Part shown: positions 21,701 through 36,200 of the stretch, piece by piece | Layout: each line of letters opens with the position of its first letter | Position numbering within the stretch: the first letter of the stretch is position 1 | Assembly: GCF_011397635.1 (NCBI RefSeq) | Contig: NC_064771.1 | Coordinates: 14,819,379 to 14,883,378, forward strand | Origin: Epinephelus fuscoguttatus | Lineage: Eukaryota > Chordata > Actinopteri > Perciformes > Serranidae | DNA: 64,000 bases | Reading direction: 5' to 3' | Position numbers and translations under genes: made by a program | Notes under the pieces: model-generated | Database searches by the model: none | What the model was told of the DNA's origin: nothing | Seen by the model: only the letters and a program-made list of their open reading frames with translations

Positions 21701-24700
21701 TATTGTAATATTATGTTAATATTATGTAATATTAGCTAACGTATATGCTGTGTAACCACTAATGATGGCTAATGTTAGCTAACATATTGCAGTGTCACTG
21801 ATGGCTAATGGTGGTTATTATTAGCAATATATTGTTGTGTAACCAGTGGTGACTAATGTTAGCTAACCAGTATTGCAATGTAACCAGTAGCTAATGGTGA
21901 CTAATGTTAGGTAACATATATCACTGTGTTACCAGTAGCTAATGGTGGCTAATGTTAGCTAACGTATATGCTGTGTAACCAGTAGCTAATGGTGGCTAAT
22001 GTTAGCAATCTTAAGAAAGATATTGCTGCGTTTACTGGCTGCTGAGTTAATTTGCTCTTTTTATTGCTCTTCTCTACTTTTTCTTCTCTGCATTTTAGCA
22101 GGTATCATTTTAGCATGAATATACATCTTACTTTTTTCACAAAAGTTAAAAAAGGTTAAGGAGTTTAAGACACCAGGTGCAACTGTAAAAAAATTTGGTT
22201 TTGATGTCATTACTCAAAAACCTCTTGAACTTTCTGAATACATTTTTGATGTAGGGAGCTTGTATCTGTGTTGTACTTGTTTCATTATTAAGTCATTAAT
22301 TGTTTTTACAAGCAATATTATGGTCACATAAAAACTCTGAAAGTCAAATGTTAATTCCAGTTTTATTAAAAAAGTATAATTAATCATATCAGGTATGAGA
22401 CATTAGTTTCTCGGTTAGCACGCAGAGAGGGATCACTGCAGTGTTATTTGTAAATTGTGTGTTCAGAGGCATGCCTCGTTTCATGGTTCTGCCTCATTAA
22501 ATGCCCTGTGTATAAAATGTCTAAAAATGAAATGGCTAACCAAGATGAATCTTGGTGTCAATAGGTTACTATTAAAATGCAAAAATAATTGTTGGAAAAT
22601 GTGTTGCTCTTCAGCCAATATGGCAGTATTAAGACAACAAGTTAAGACAACTTCTGATTCATAGACTTCGAAGATTCTGAAAGCATGAGAAATTGGCTCT
22701 TGATGGGAATTAAACCAGGGTCCCCCAGTATGAGAGGCAAAAGTTTTAACCACTGGACTATAGGCCTGCCACAAAATGTACAGGTAATAGAGTGTACATA
22801 GACATTTAAAATGAACACAAAAAACTCTTCTGTTTCTTGTTTTAATGTCATTGCCAAGCCATTTTGATGGTGTCTGTGTCAGTTGTAACACAGTGTTACA
22901 ACTGATGCCAACCATATCACCCACGACAGAAGCTACTCTGTTTGCCAGAAACAACAAAGCTGATATCTGACGCTATTCAAATGTTAGACAACAGAATGGT
23001 CATCAAAACTAGACAGGTCTTTGTAGACATTTAAGGTTAAAACAGTATGAGGAAAATGCTGTAAAACAATTACTTTTATACCTTAAAAATGAGTCTTGGC
23101 AGAAAAACGTTAACAAGTATGAAACACCAGTTTGCATAATTAGTTTTAATAATGAGGTTCTGTCTCATTTCTGATTTGCGCAATTTGAGATGTTATGATT
23201 GCCCTGTTTCCCCTGGTCTCCCCTGCTTCCTCATGTTTGTTTTAAAAATTTAATATTCCATTAGTTTTTGAGGCCACAGTAGGCACTGTTCAGCCAATGT
23301 TTTTTCTTGTTTTAAAGCTACTAGTTTCACATGTAAAATTACACGATTGTAACATTCATCAGCATGTAGATTTGTTTTTGTTGTCATTCATCTATGATAC
23401 AGTACCCTGGCAGTGCAGCCGGTGTGCCATACTTCTGTATATTTAAAAGTCATAGTTTTCAGTGGGTGTACAATTAGAAACTTCCTGTGCATTAGGCCAC
23501 GACTGGACTCCACAGGGAGTTGCCATTCCACTCTGAAAAGCAGCAGGTATTGAGGGACTGAAAATGTTACAGGAGAAAGAATAGCACCATCCCCACCCCT
23601 TCCACCTTTTCTCTGCGCTGTTTGTCACGCCTCAGTCGAAATTGTTTTTTGAAATATTGAAGTACACTGTCAGCATGAGAAGAATGGTAATGTCAGCCGG
23701 AGCAATTTTTTTTCTCCCCAGGGAATGAGGATTCAAAACGGAGAGACCACTGAGTGTTTCCTGCAGATAGCTTCGGTAACAGATTTTGGCTTTTGAGAGT
23801 TATTTTTTCATAACGGAAGGTTGATGTTATGGTTAATAAGAGTTTGTGACATTTCAAACATCTGGCTTAGAGCTATTTCACTGGACTGTTTTGCTTTCTA
23901 GGCACAACATACACTAAGTCTTTATCATTAGTACATGATGGGCAATTTATCTTTTATTACAGACACAACATCACCAGAAGCACCAACTATAAATTGTTCC
24001 CAAAAGTCAGTGAAAAGTCAGTTTTCCCCTGCATTATATTTTGTGTCTGACAAAACCCGGAGCAGACTCATTTATCCAAAGAATAACTTGTCTGGTGCAA
24101 AGTTAGTCTAAGAACTTGTTCATTTTCTTTGCAACAGTAGGTAGTTCACTTGGAGAAGAACAGCTCAGCTTTTCTTGAAACCAGTGCAACCTGTCCTCAT
24201 GGTCCTTATGGTTTGCATGATATCCACTTAATGTAAAGTTACATAGGTAGTGTTTAGGCAAATATCAGCACCTCTAAATTATTAACATATCTTTTTTGTC
24301 TTATCGTATAAGTGAGGAATCAGGATTATCTTTACTCTTGAACAGAGGCAGGCTTATTGTGTGTTCCTGTTTTCAGTCTTTATGCTAAGCTACCAGTCTC
24401 CTGGCTTCAGCCACATACTTTGGGTATGTTTGGATACTCACTTCAAGTGCTGGAGCGCACTCTGGCACAAACTGGACCGTTCATAAATTTGGAGGGCTGT
24501 TGGAATGTACCATTTGGTTATTCAGAACACCACACTCTTGGAGCAGTAGAGCGTACTCTGGGCACTCTGTCTGGGGAGACGGAGCAGCAGAACGCCAAGC
24601 GGAGTGAATGTGTGATTAACTTAATGGTTCATTAATTCATGTAGAACTAGAATGCTCTGTTTCTTCGAACAACAGGCTCTCATTTAAGTGTAGAGCGTCG

Positions 24701-27264
24701 GATTGGATTTACAAACCCACCCTTAGTATACTGACATAAAAGTGGTATTGATTGTCTCATCAGGAAAGTGTGTAAGTATGTTTTCCCCAAAATGTTTCCT
24801 CAAATTACTTTAAAAATGGATGGGTGGTATCAGCTCTACTGTTTGTGATGCAGAGGACCATTAGTTGAACCATATGGCATAAATGTATCTGGGCCACTAA
24901 AACATCAGGGTCAGTCACACAGACACAGATTGTTTTCCCAAACCAGGCATAGACTGTTGAAAACAAATAAAATAGAGGAGGGTGGAGGTTGTTTTCAAAG
25001 AGTCCACTCATTGTTCAGTCAGTTATGACTCCTCTCGTCACACTCCACAGCTCTCTAATGATCCCAGACCTCAAACACCCTCATTCTACATCCAACATTA
25101 AACTAAAGGTTCCCCAGTACACTGGGAGTTTCCTCCAAGGGACCTCTAAAGAGACTAGAGACTCACTTACCACACTATAAACCATAACGCTGGAGCATCT
25201 AAAACCCTGTCACACCTCAGTCCTTTCACAAAAATATCCTCTGATTCTTTTTTAACCCTACAGCTCACTCAGCATCTGAAGTCGTCAGTCTGCTGTTATA
25301 GATTTCAACCTATACAAGAACATGTGAAGCACACATGCCATTTATAAGCTTATTCGAGGTTTGCCTTCATTTGTTGTATTAAGTAAATAGAGATTTATTG
25401 TTGATGCTCTGGGCTGCAGTTATTTTTATGTGGTCTAGTAATAAATGATGTTTTGTGCTGTGTGTGATGGCAGGCCATTGCTCTATGTTAAGGAAGCTGT
25501 CACAGCTATTGATCTGCAGCAAACACAGTAGATATGCTAAATGGCAGTGGATGCTCAATTCAACAAACCATAATAAACCAAAAAAAGGTTGCTTTAGATC
25601 ATCATTAGTGTGAGAAACAGATGATCTGTATTCAAGGTGGCATGTTTGATTGGTGATAATGATTGCAGGGTGTCAACCAAAGTGCACAAATCACATGCAC
25701 TTTTCTGTACTCAGTGTGTGTGCGTAAATTGAGTGTATGTGGTAGAGCTGAAATGATGTTGGTTGATTGACTGACAGAAAATTAGTCAGCAACTACTTTC
25801 ATAATCAATCCTTCTTAGGTCATTTTCAAAAGAAAAGTAGTGATAAAATGCCCAGTTATTTTAGTTATAACAGTATTATTTCAGCATTGTTCAACATTTT
25901 TAAAACGAGGTCAGGAGTTTTATATTAAAAGAGGTCCAGTTACTAAAATGTCCTCTCAGAAAAGGTCCGAACCTCATGTCTACATTGCATCCTATAGCCT
26001 ACCCATATACATCTATCAAATTAAATCAGTACCATGCATTTCCATATCATTTCAACAACAGTTATTGTCAGTTTTCAAAGTAGGATACTTTAAACATAAG
26101 ACAAAACAATTAAAAACAAAAAATTAAAACAATAAATAAAATTAGTCCTGGCTCAGTGAACTTAAGGCCTACAGTTCAAGTCGGAAAACACAAGGCAGAA
26201 TTGACTCATGCTTTACGCTGTCATCCCTTTCACATCTCTCTTACGCTGTTATAGTCTTTGGTGATATGTCTACGCATCATATTGTCAACTTGACTGGCTC
26301 ACTTAAGTAAAGCCATTGCGGTATTAACTGGATCAGCTGCACCCACGGTCTACAGCCACAACTTCATTATTTATTCTCATTAATTTATCAGAAATTGGTC
26401 CCAGGTCAGAATAGAACCATTACTAAGTGAGACACTGACTAGGTCAAAGTTTGTTTAATTGTAAAAGTCATTGGTAGATTGATTGATAATAATGAAATAC
26501 TGATGTGAATCTCCCACAAGTCAACTTGAGGAGTTAAGGAATGCAGCCGTGCCTTTAGTTTGCGTGCTTGAGTTTATGCAGTTGTTGACAAAACAATCTC
26601 ACCTCAAGGTCTATTAATTAGCCACTCCTGAGCTTTCAATCATATCACATGATCTTCTTCAGCAGATAAAGCTTGCGCTGTTTATAAATACATTACATTT
26701 TTTTGTCGATGCTGGCTTCAAAGTTAAGTTTGAGATAATTCTTGAACTTGAAAATGGCAATTTACAAAACAGTCTCACCTCAGGCCGATTGGGAGCTTTC
26801 AGTCATATCATGATCTATGCGGTGGTTGATGTTGGTGGTTGGTTGTTTATACAGTAAAGGTGTTGTAAGTTCTGAGTTGTACTCTGTGGTAGGTTTGGTT
26901 TAACAAGATGAGAATCATAAAAGATGGAGTTTTCATGATGATAGTGATATTCCCATCTGATGACAGGATATTCCTTTACACCACAATAGAATTACAGAAG
27001 TGACTAATAGCTGAATTCTTTTGGAGCAACCTGTGATTTCATGATGAATACTCCAGAGTCCAGATGGAGTTTAACCGCAGTCACCTCCACATGTGTTTCC
27101 TCCGCCGTGGATTTAGCATTCATCACAATGACATCATTATGATAACAGGAAGGGAGAAGCTCATCTATGGCAACCTCCAAACAGCGTCTCTCCCCACCTG
27201 CACTGGAATGTCTGTAATTGAGATACCATTCGATCCTGAGTCACATAGGAGGTGGCTGCATTTT

Positions 27265-27299
<35 letters not shown>

Positions 27300-30200
27300 T
27301 AAAGCCTGCGTGGACAAGCCCAGTGATGCATCTCAGTGATGAAGCGTTTCCACAAGACAATGACCAACAACCACTGTCGAGTTTAGTGCCAACTCAGACG
27401 TTGCTTGGACCTGGATAGAGGAGGAAATGCAATGGAGGAAGGATTGCCGGTTAGATAAAGTGGTGAAATAAAGGCAAGCCCAGGGATACGTGCCAACCGG
27501 TCAGCTGCCAATGTTTGCTCTGCTAACGCAATTTCGTATTGTACTGCTTCCTTATCTAACACCAAATTGGCAGGGGTTGGCACAGGGCACTCCCAGCTCA
27601 TAAATGGCATCACCTGTTGAGAATGCTGAAGGCGTTGCTCTGTGACCTATCTGCAGTCTTGTGAAACAGGCATTTAAAACAGGGCATACAAATTAACTGC
27701 ACCAGTTTTTAAATCCAACTAAGTTATTGCAACACCAAAAGAAATGTCTTCTTAATGATTTCTTTTCAGCCTTCACCGTGACCTTTGGTTGACAACACAG
27801 CTGGGTTATGAATGGTTGAACCTCCTGATGTTTATCTTCATTACAGTCAGACATAAAGCTCACCCAATGTGTTGGATAAAAAGGTCAAAGTTCGCTTTAT
27901 CCGTTATGAACTACAGTATTTGAGTCAGTATACACTCTGATGAATTCCAGTGTTGGCTAGGGAAGTGTAGGAGAGAATAAGAGTTTGTAATAATGAATCA
28001 TAAGTGTTATGAGTGAATCATGGATGTAGTTTTCCACAGGGATGTTTTATCAAGCCCATACCAACCTGCGTAAAAACCCATGTGAACACAGCAATGTATG
28101 TTTTAAATTGTCGAGGCAAGATTAGATTATCTTGGTACTTAAAATCCTCGAAAGAGAACAATCTGCAACAGATAAAGATAGGAGATAAGATAAATTGAGA
28201 ATAAGCCGCCCTGGTGATGAACTTGAATAGCAGTCCAGTTCAGCCCAGTAGATGCTAAAACAACTTTGTGCAGCCAGGTACTTCTTTTAGTTTTTTATTC
28301 ACACTTTAGCCAGAGAAAATCCATTTTTGTACTTTTTACACCCCTGCACTCACACCTTATTTCCATGGAGAGAAAGCCTACAAGCATTTTTACAACATTG
28401 TCTCTCTCTCATGACAGATTTATGATTCACCGCACAGTCTATACCAGGTTGTGACAACTATGTACCCTCCCCTCCGAGCAGGCTTTCACACCTTGTTAAC
28501 CCCAAAGGTGAAACCTGCAGGTGTACAACAGCCCCTTTGAACCCCCCTCCCGGCCTTTCTCAGCCTCCCCCTTCCACCACCACCCCCCCACGGCCTGTTG
28601 TTGGGGCTGTACAAACAGCCCCTGAGCCCAGTGCCACCCCTCCCTGTCGAAGCACAAAGGCAGCATTTACCAGTACGTTCTGGTGACCTTCAGAGGGCAA
28701 TGTTGTTGTAGCTGGACGCTGCCTGCTGGATCACAGAAGTACAGCTCTGTATCAACAGGTCATTACGTTTGTTTGCTTTGAGTTGAAGGCATGCACGGAG
28801 GAATGTCAGGTGTTGGGTCAAATGCGTGTAAGTGTTTAGGTAGAGTTTGCTGACATGAGCAGCTGTTAGAGATTTTTACCTAAAAATCACACAGTGAACT
28901 CAACACCTGTGCTTTATACTTTCCTCTGAAGGTGTTGCAGGTTGTTCATTTTTGCTCTGTTCCCTCACTCTGACACTATCACACATCCAGATATGATGTC
29001 CCATTCTCCTTTTTATAGGTTTCACCAGAACCCTGTGTCCTATAGTAAACCTTGAGTCTAGATTTCACCCCATTGTGCCAGAGGTAGCACCATAAACTGC
29101 TTAGCTACGATTGTCCACTTGTGTTTACAGTATTGACTCACTCCCATTGTCTCATGTCATATGCTGCTCTATCTATTTTGTAGTCCCGTCTGTGAATGGA
29201 GACTGTTCTGTATCTGACCACACAATACCAGAACGTTTCACAGAGATTACTTATTGACAACTGTTTAAATATTGAAAGGAGATAAGTCATCTGTAAAATA
29301 TGGGTTGTAAAGATATACGCAAGACCGGATGGAAAACAGGTTACGTTTATGTAGGAAATTTGGGAGGTGTTACTGACATCTGCTCCTGAATCTGCATCTT
29401 GTTACACACTGCTTTTGGATGTTTGGTGTGTGGTTTCTAAAAGCTCTGTCACCTCTCTTAATTAATAAATTTTGAGAAATACACTTATTAAGTCTCTTGC
29501 CGGGAGTTAGATGAAAGTTTTGAGGCCTTTCTCTTGTTTGTGCGGTAAATATGAAGCAACCACCAGCATTCAGCTAGCTTAGCTTAGCTTAGCACACAGA
29601 CTGTAAACAGGGGGAAACAGCTAGCCTGACTCTGTCCAAAGATAACAAACCCACATAGAGACAGACCGGAGGGGAAAACAATTCAATGCCCTCCACTGAC
29701 TCTGTATATGCATGACGGTGCCTCCTTGTCCCCTGTGTCTGCTTGCAAACAAGACAAAAATGCCTAAAAGCTGCTGTGTGGTGGGATACACAACCAACTG
29801 GGTAAAGAATCCAGAGGTTTTTTTAAGCTGCTGAACTGAAAAAAAAGTGGGCACTGGCAGTAAGATGCGAGGCATCAGCAGGAAGAATGGGAAAGCTTTT
29901 GGATCCTGACACTCATCATGCCTTCAACCAGCAAGCATTTTGCTAATGTGACCAGACAAACTGCACAGGTTGAAGCTATCAACGCTATGTAATACCTGGT
30001 TTTGATCTTCATTAGGTTTAATAATGATCTTACCTAGTAATTTGATTAAATAGTTGTAAATATCAAAGTAGTTAACTTCTAACCATTCAATGGGGTTATT
30101 TATCCCAGATAAGTAATGTAAGAAGCAGGGACACTGAGATAGAAGAAGAAGAAGGAGATGTACTTTATTAATCCCAGAGGGGAAACTAATTTTATTTCTC

Positions 30201-33200
30201 TCTGTTGTCATATACACACAGGCCCGAAATACACACACGCGCGCAAACAGGACCTATACATGCATTAAAAGGACAGATGTCAGAGCAAGGGGGTGCCCAT
30301 GGACCTCTCCAGCTACCAATTCTCACTCCCTATTCTGGCCGGACGGGCAACCCTCTGGTTCCCAACCCAAGTCCCTACAAACTCAGGCTACTTCTGCCCT
30401 AATAGACTGACAGTATTGAGTTTGTCCATGTTACTTTTCCTCTATGGTAGACATATGGTGCTAAAATATGCTTTTGGCATGCAGAAATCTAATGTTTTTA
30501 GCTAGCTACAGGCATTTTGTTAGCGTTTTAAGCCTTGGTTGCATATTGTGGCACTGATTGTTTTCCCCTCCAATGGGTGTGGTTTTCAAAGTATGATGTG
30601 TTATGCTCTGTCTCTATACCAACACCTTGGAAGCTCGCTATAGTCTAAAAACAATACAGTGCACTATAACAGGGGCTCTTCTTTTCTAACTTGCAACAAG
30701 AAAGAGAATACATTTGTTTTGTCAAAAGCTCCTCTTGACCCTGGTCAGAATCTAAAACCCCAGGGCCATTCAAAACGAGTTTCTCTTTCTTTGTAAAGTT
30801 CTTCAAAATACTAAAAGTTTCCCTTGATGTCTTTCTAGGTGTGGTTCTGATGGAGATCTCCGAGGCCCACAAGAAGGTCTACAGTGAACTGGAAGAGAAT
30901 GTGAGTAGCCTTAATATTTGTCTGGTGTTATTGTATATTTTTCTTAGTGCCAACAAATCCCATTAAAAGATCAAAACCAACTATGAATTGACTCTATAAA
31001 CAAGTATATCCTGTGTGGCTAAAGCCTAATATATCTTAGTCCTCAGTGCCATTAGCTTTCATTGTTGTCCCTAATCTGTATAAAAAAACCTGAATGAGCC
31101 ACATTGTTGCACTGAGTGACACGTTCCTTCATTACAATGAGCAAGGGCACTGTAGTTTATTTTGATTAGATCCCACATACAGTGTCTTGCTACTGTAGGC
31201 TGGATATTCATTATTGTGTGCCAAATCTCCTACTGTAAATAGTCTCCAATAAATACTTTCGCATGTTAGTGCAGTGTTTAGTAAAAACTACAGTAGTCCA
31301 CTGTTATAAGAAACTGTTAAGCTTGCTTTTTTAAATGAAATCTATTTGTGACTTGTTTTAAAGATCTGCATCTTCAGGAGGAATGAAGGGTCTCAGGGCT
31401 AAGAGTGCAGACATAGCTCAGCTGGCACAGGACTTGAATACAATGTCAGAAAGATGTTGGACTCTAATATCGGACAGACATTAAATTTTGGTTTGGAATG
31501 AAAATTGGGCTGATGGATGTCTAATGATGTTAGAATTTCACGTTGTTTGGATGTTAACATTATGACATTTTGCAGGTGTTGGGTTTTGTTCTCCATACCT
31601 TATGATTAACTGTTGTTATTCTATGTCAAGATGGCACTGGAATGAGACATTTAGATTTTTGTTACTTAACAACACAACTTAAAACCAACAAAATATCATG
31701 TCGCCAGTATTGTACGTCAAATTGACATCGTCCTGATGTCACAACCTAACCTAAATTCAACCAAATATCAAATTCTAATGACACTGGTGATCAGTTAGGA
31801 GTAGAAAGTTTGTTGACAATTTGAAAAACACAGGATATATCCAGCTTGGATTTTGATTAGACACCTTGAGTTCTCTCAGTAAAGCTCACAGCTCCAGGTT
31901 GTTCCCTTCATCTTTTCTCAATTCTGGCTGTTCCAGAATCAGAGGATTGAAAGCAACATAATGGATCTGACGGATGAAAAGAGACAAAATCTTTCATGTG
32001 TCGCAATTATGTCATTAAAACACTTTCACGCATTGACGAGAGCCTGTAAGAGTGATCGATTGTCATTCCTAGAAGAACCCTGTGGCCAGCCAACGCTCAT
32101 CTTATCTTCACATAATAGACAGAGATTGGCCATTTGCACTGTCCTTCCTAGATACGTCACCTCTGCAACCTTTTGAGCTCATTCTTTTCATTGTAGAGAG
32201 TTTGAAAATTGTTGGAACAAAAGGTGAAAGAAAGTTTGACAAGGGTAGAAAAGCCACAGAGCGATTCCTGACCCTGCCGCCTCGGGGTGAAATGCTTCAG
32301 ATACCTGCTAATGACAAGTAAATTGAAGTCGAGTGTCGCTAGTGTGAATACGGCGAAACAAATGACAAAGTCTTGTGCCAGAAAAGTTTTGGAATCTAAA
32401 TAACACACTGTTTTAATGTATCTGCAAGAAAGGAAAGTTGTAAATCATTAACATTAACAAGCTGATAAGACCCCTGATCCCTCATGGGTGGAATGTCATA
32501 CTCTCAGAAACCCATTATCGTGCATTCCGCCAGGTCACTTCACTCTTATCATAACATCTCCATTGAGCCATGTGACCGAACTGTACATTGCGTTTCAAAC
32601 AGCGTGCATGCAGCATGATGTGTGTTGCAATGAATTTTAAGGTGTGTGTTTTCTCTCTGCAGTTCAAGCAGTTCCACAGGGAGATTATTATCGAGCTGGA
32701 GAAGAAGACGGAGATGGATGTTAAATACATGAATGTAAGTTCCTCTTTTCATCACTTATAGGTGAACATATTTAATGAATGCAGAGCTTAGACCTGCTAA
32801 TTAGGCGCTTAAAAACAGGTTCTTAGGTTCTGTGCATCACGTCTTTGCATCTGAGGAATTCGTCTAATGAAAACTGCAATCTGTTCATTAGTTCCTCCCT
32901 TCACTTGTCTAATGCCTCTGTTATCAAATATCTCCTTTAGGCCACCTTCAAGCGCTACCAGTCAGAGCACAAGGTGAAGCTGGAATCCCTGGAGCGCTCT
33001 CAGACAGACCTGAAGAAGCTCAGGAGAAAAAGCCAGGGGAAGCACTCATCCAAGTATGAGATCAAAGAGAACGAGGTAAGTCTGAAACCAAATCGACCCC
33101 AACCTTTTTCCTTCGCTTCAAAACACAGCATATCTAAAATTTTGCATAGCTCGGTGCTGTTCAATGCTCACGCTCTAATTGCTGTGAAAAGAAAATGACA

Positions 33201-36200
33201 GGTGTTCAATTCATGTGACGGGGCAGAGAGATAGCTGTCATGATAATCACATACCAATGCAAAGGGGGACGAAGGAGATGTGGGACTGAAATTCCAGGTT
33301 TTGCTTTCTTTAATATTAGGTAAAGGTATGACATCATTGATGACAGACATTTGAGATGTGCATTCAAACACTAAATACCTTCAAAAAATCACTGCCGTAG
33401 AAAGGACAAGGGAGTAAAACCATCAAAGGTACCACCACACCCATAGCTGTTTGCAGATACTCTGTTTTTACACGCAGCAGAGTAACACCATTACCTTGGC
33501 TCACTGCGTTCAGCTACAGACAGAAGATTGTGTTGTTATGGAAGGTGTACACACCCAAATTTGCACAAATGAATGCGTGATTGCTCACACGAATGCAGGT
33601 ACACACACAGTTTCAGCCCATGCTGAGATCCAGGTTGTATTGGATGCAGTGGGTGGGATTAATTTTAACCATATGGTTATGTTTAGGCTTCATTCCTGGA
33701 AACCAAAAATGAGAAAAATCAGAGTTTACAGACTGACTTGTATATTCAGCGCAACTAGATAATTATATTATCCAAAGGCATGTTTTATATGACGATATAG
33801 AGCTGGTAGGGCTGCAATACAGGAAAATGTAACTCCATTTTAGATGTTAGGTGTTAACACTTCTCTGCCCAGATAGGATATGATTGAAGCTGGAGAGCAA
33901 CACCCACATCAGGTTGCTAACAGCAGTTGAATGCTAATAATTACTGCTAATTAGCCACTGTTACTAACTAAGATGGCAATCATGGTTTCATAGCACCTGC
34001 TTTTCATCAGCTAAAATGCTCACGTCATTGAGAGCATGTTAGCCTTAGCATTTAGCTCAAAACAGCACTGTGGCTAATAAGGTTGGGTACCATTCACATC
34101 TGAACTGAAAGTGGTACCATGACCTGGAATTCAATACTTTACCCTATCTGTAATATCAAATGTAATTTTAGTTGAAAAACTTCTCAATGTTAACATTTTT
34201 ATTTATTCAGAACAGGCAGGTGCAGCCAGTGGCTGAGTGTTGGCTTATGCTAGTAAAAGTGCTAAGCTAACGTCATCCAAGACAGTGAAAAAAGCCCAGT
34301 TATCTCCAACAAAAACTTATCTTACTAGCTTATTAACTACTTGAAGATGGTGATGAGGTTGTTAATTGTAAATGGAGGGTTTAACTTCTTCAACGCTGGC
34401 TACAGGCATGCTAACGTTAGCTGCAGCTGCTGCGGCGGGACTTGGCTTTCACGCTATCAAACATGGTAACTTTAGCTTTTAGATTTGTGTTTGACCAGGT
34501 GTTTCCATGGGTTAGAAGTGTTGCCATGGTCAACTTTGCATTTCACCTTACAAACACTGCAGAGCATTGTCCGTGTCGAGTTTTGGAAAGAGGAACTAGA
34601 CTTACGGCCGCTTTCAGCATGCCATTGCCCTGACTCACTGTAACTTTAACAGGCTGCAACTATGATGTAACATTAGTCTCACTCTTTCTCACTCTTTAGT
34701 CTAAATTACTCTCTCTCTCTCGCCCAGATGTGGTTTCAGGTACCAAAATTTGGCACCAATTAATTTAACATGTACAGTACTCGGTAGTACCAGTGTAATT
34801 CAGTCGGTAACTTACCCATGAAAGTACTGAGTTGGTGTCCAACCCCAAGTGCTTTAGTGTAGCCTCACAGAGCGGCTAGTACAGCTGTAGACACTCTACA
34901 TTCCAGCTACCAGATAAATATAAATGACCATAAATACAAAACATACAATTACTATACTATTTGGAAATATTCTGCCTGTCTTTTATTTTGACCCGTTAAT
35001 AGGTAAAACTGTACTTTTTACAGTGTAAAGTGCTACAGTGTGTATTGTAATAGTGTCACATGCATGACAACTATTTCTGAGCAGCGTGGTCTCATAAAAC
35101 CAGATCTTCAGCATCTCAGAAATCCCACAGCATTGACAAACAGAGCTAAAACAAGTGTCACTGCTGAGTGAACAGAGGTACATACGCGCATGGCTTTGAA
35201 GATTTAGATTGTCAGTATTTACATCGCCTTGCTTGAGTAGGTCTGTAATGTGGTGCGCAGTGACCCTGAGTATATTGGTTGAAGTGTACGCTTACAATTG
35301 CACATTGTGAGATGTTTACATGCTGCTGTCCACCACCTACCACCAGGCATAACACCCCAGATAGCGATTTGCTTTGTAAATCAATGTGGTGAGATGAAGT
35401 AGGGACTGCAAAGCCAGAGTAATAACTCCTGTCGGTCTCTTGTTTTAATTTATCGACCGTTTTCATGTCTTCACTTCGATGATGGATGGTGTGTGAGCCT
35501 GGTTTGCTCAGAGAGAATTATTAAACCAAATTTTTATAATTGAAAAGTCAAGAAGTGATTGCAGCCTGTAAAAAAGCAGTTCAGGTGCACTGTTTTGCTA
35601 ACATCAGAATCAGTCTCCTGTTTGTCCTCGCACTTGAATGGCACCTTTTAAAAGACATAGGTCGTCTCATCTTGGTCCCATCCTCTCACAGAAGTGTCCC
35701 TTGATAGAGGATGACACTAGTGGATTACAGAGGAGACAAGGCTAACTAACCCAGCTGTCTCATAATCATGTTCGGCGCTGCCAGTGATGAGCTCAGTCCA
35801 GTCTTTCTGCTCTCCCACCTCTCGCTGAGAGTCTGGACGACTGTTTGCTGTGAAAATGGGAAAGAAGAGCCTTGATTCAGCATCTGACAGGCTATTGTGG
35901 AGAAAGAGACCAGACAGTAGAGGAGGGTCTTCGACAGAGCCCTTAGAGACAGGCTGCTTTACTGTCACCATGACAACCTGGGAAAATGGGAGAGATACTG
36001 TAAAGGGAGTGGGTGTAGAATAAAGGGATAGAGGAGTGGGTTGAAAAGTCATTTTAAAGAGTTTTATATGTCTTATGTGAGGTCCAGTCGGCCATCTGCT
36101 CTGCATCACAAACAGAATCGGTCTCTGTGGTGACGATGTGTCTTTCAGCACACTGATTTGGTTTAGTGCTGCGCTAAGATCGATGCACTAGCAGCAGGAG

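Larger units (their letters stand above)
17533..30838. other. BAIAP2L1 intron 3, 13.3 kb
   Basis: The largest intron in the window. No internal gene is supported; ORFs of 60-158 aa look random or follow repeats. It contains a foldback element (17685-18918), a minisatellite (21608-22012), a tRNA-like sequence (22695-22770), an unassigned repeat-like block (about 24420-24720), a CA microsatellite (27267-27297) and repeat fragments at 24355-24420, 25740-25860, 29460-29660 and 30140-30190. Confidence 0.7.

Noticed and set aside
22481-22957. 158-aa ORF on the minus strand
   Set aside because: It spans a tRNA-like repeat and AT-rich intron, with no domain or composition typical of coding DNA.
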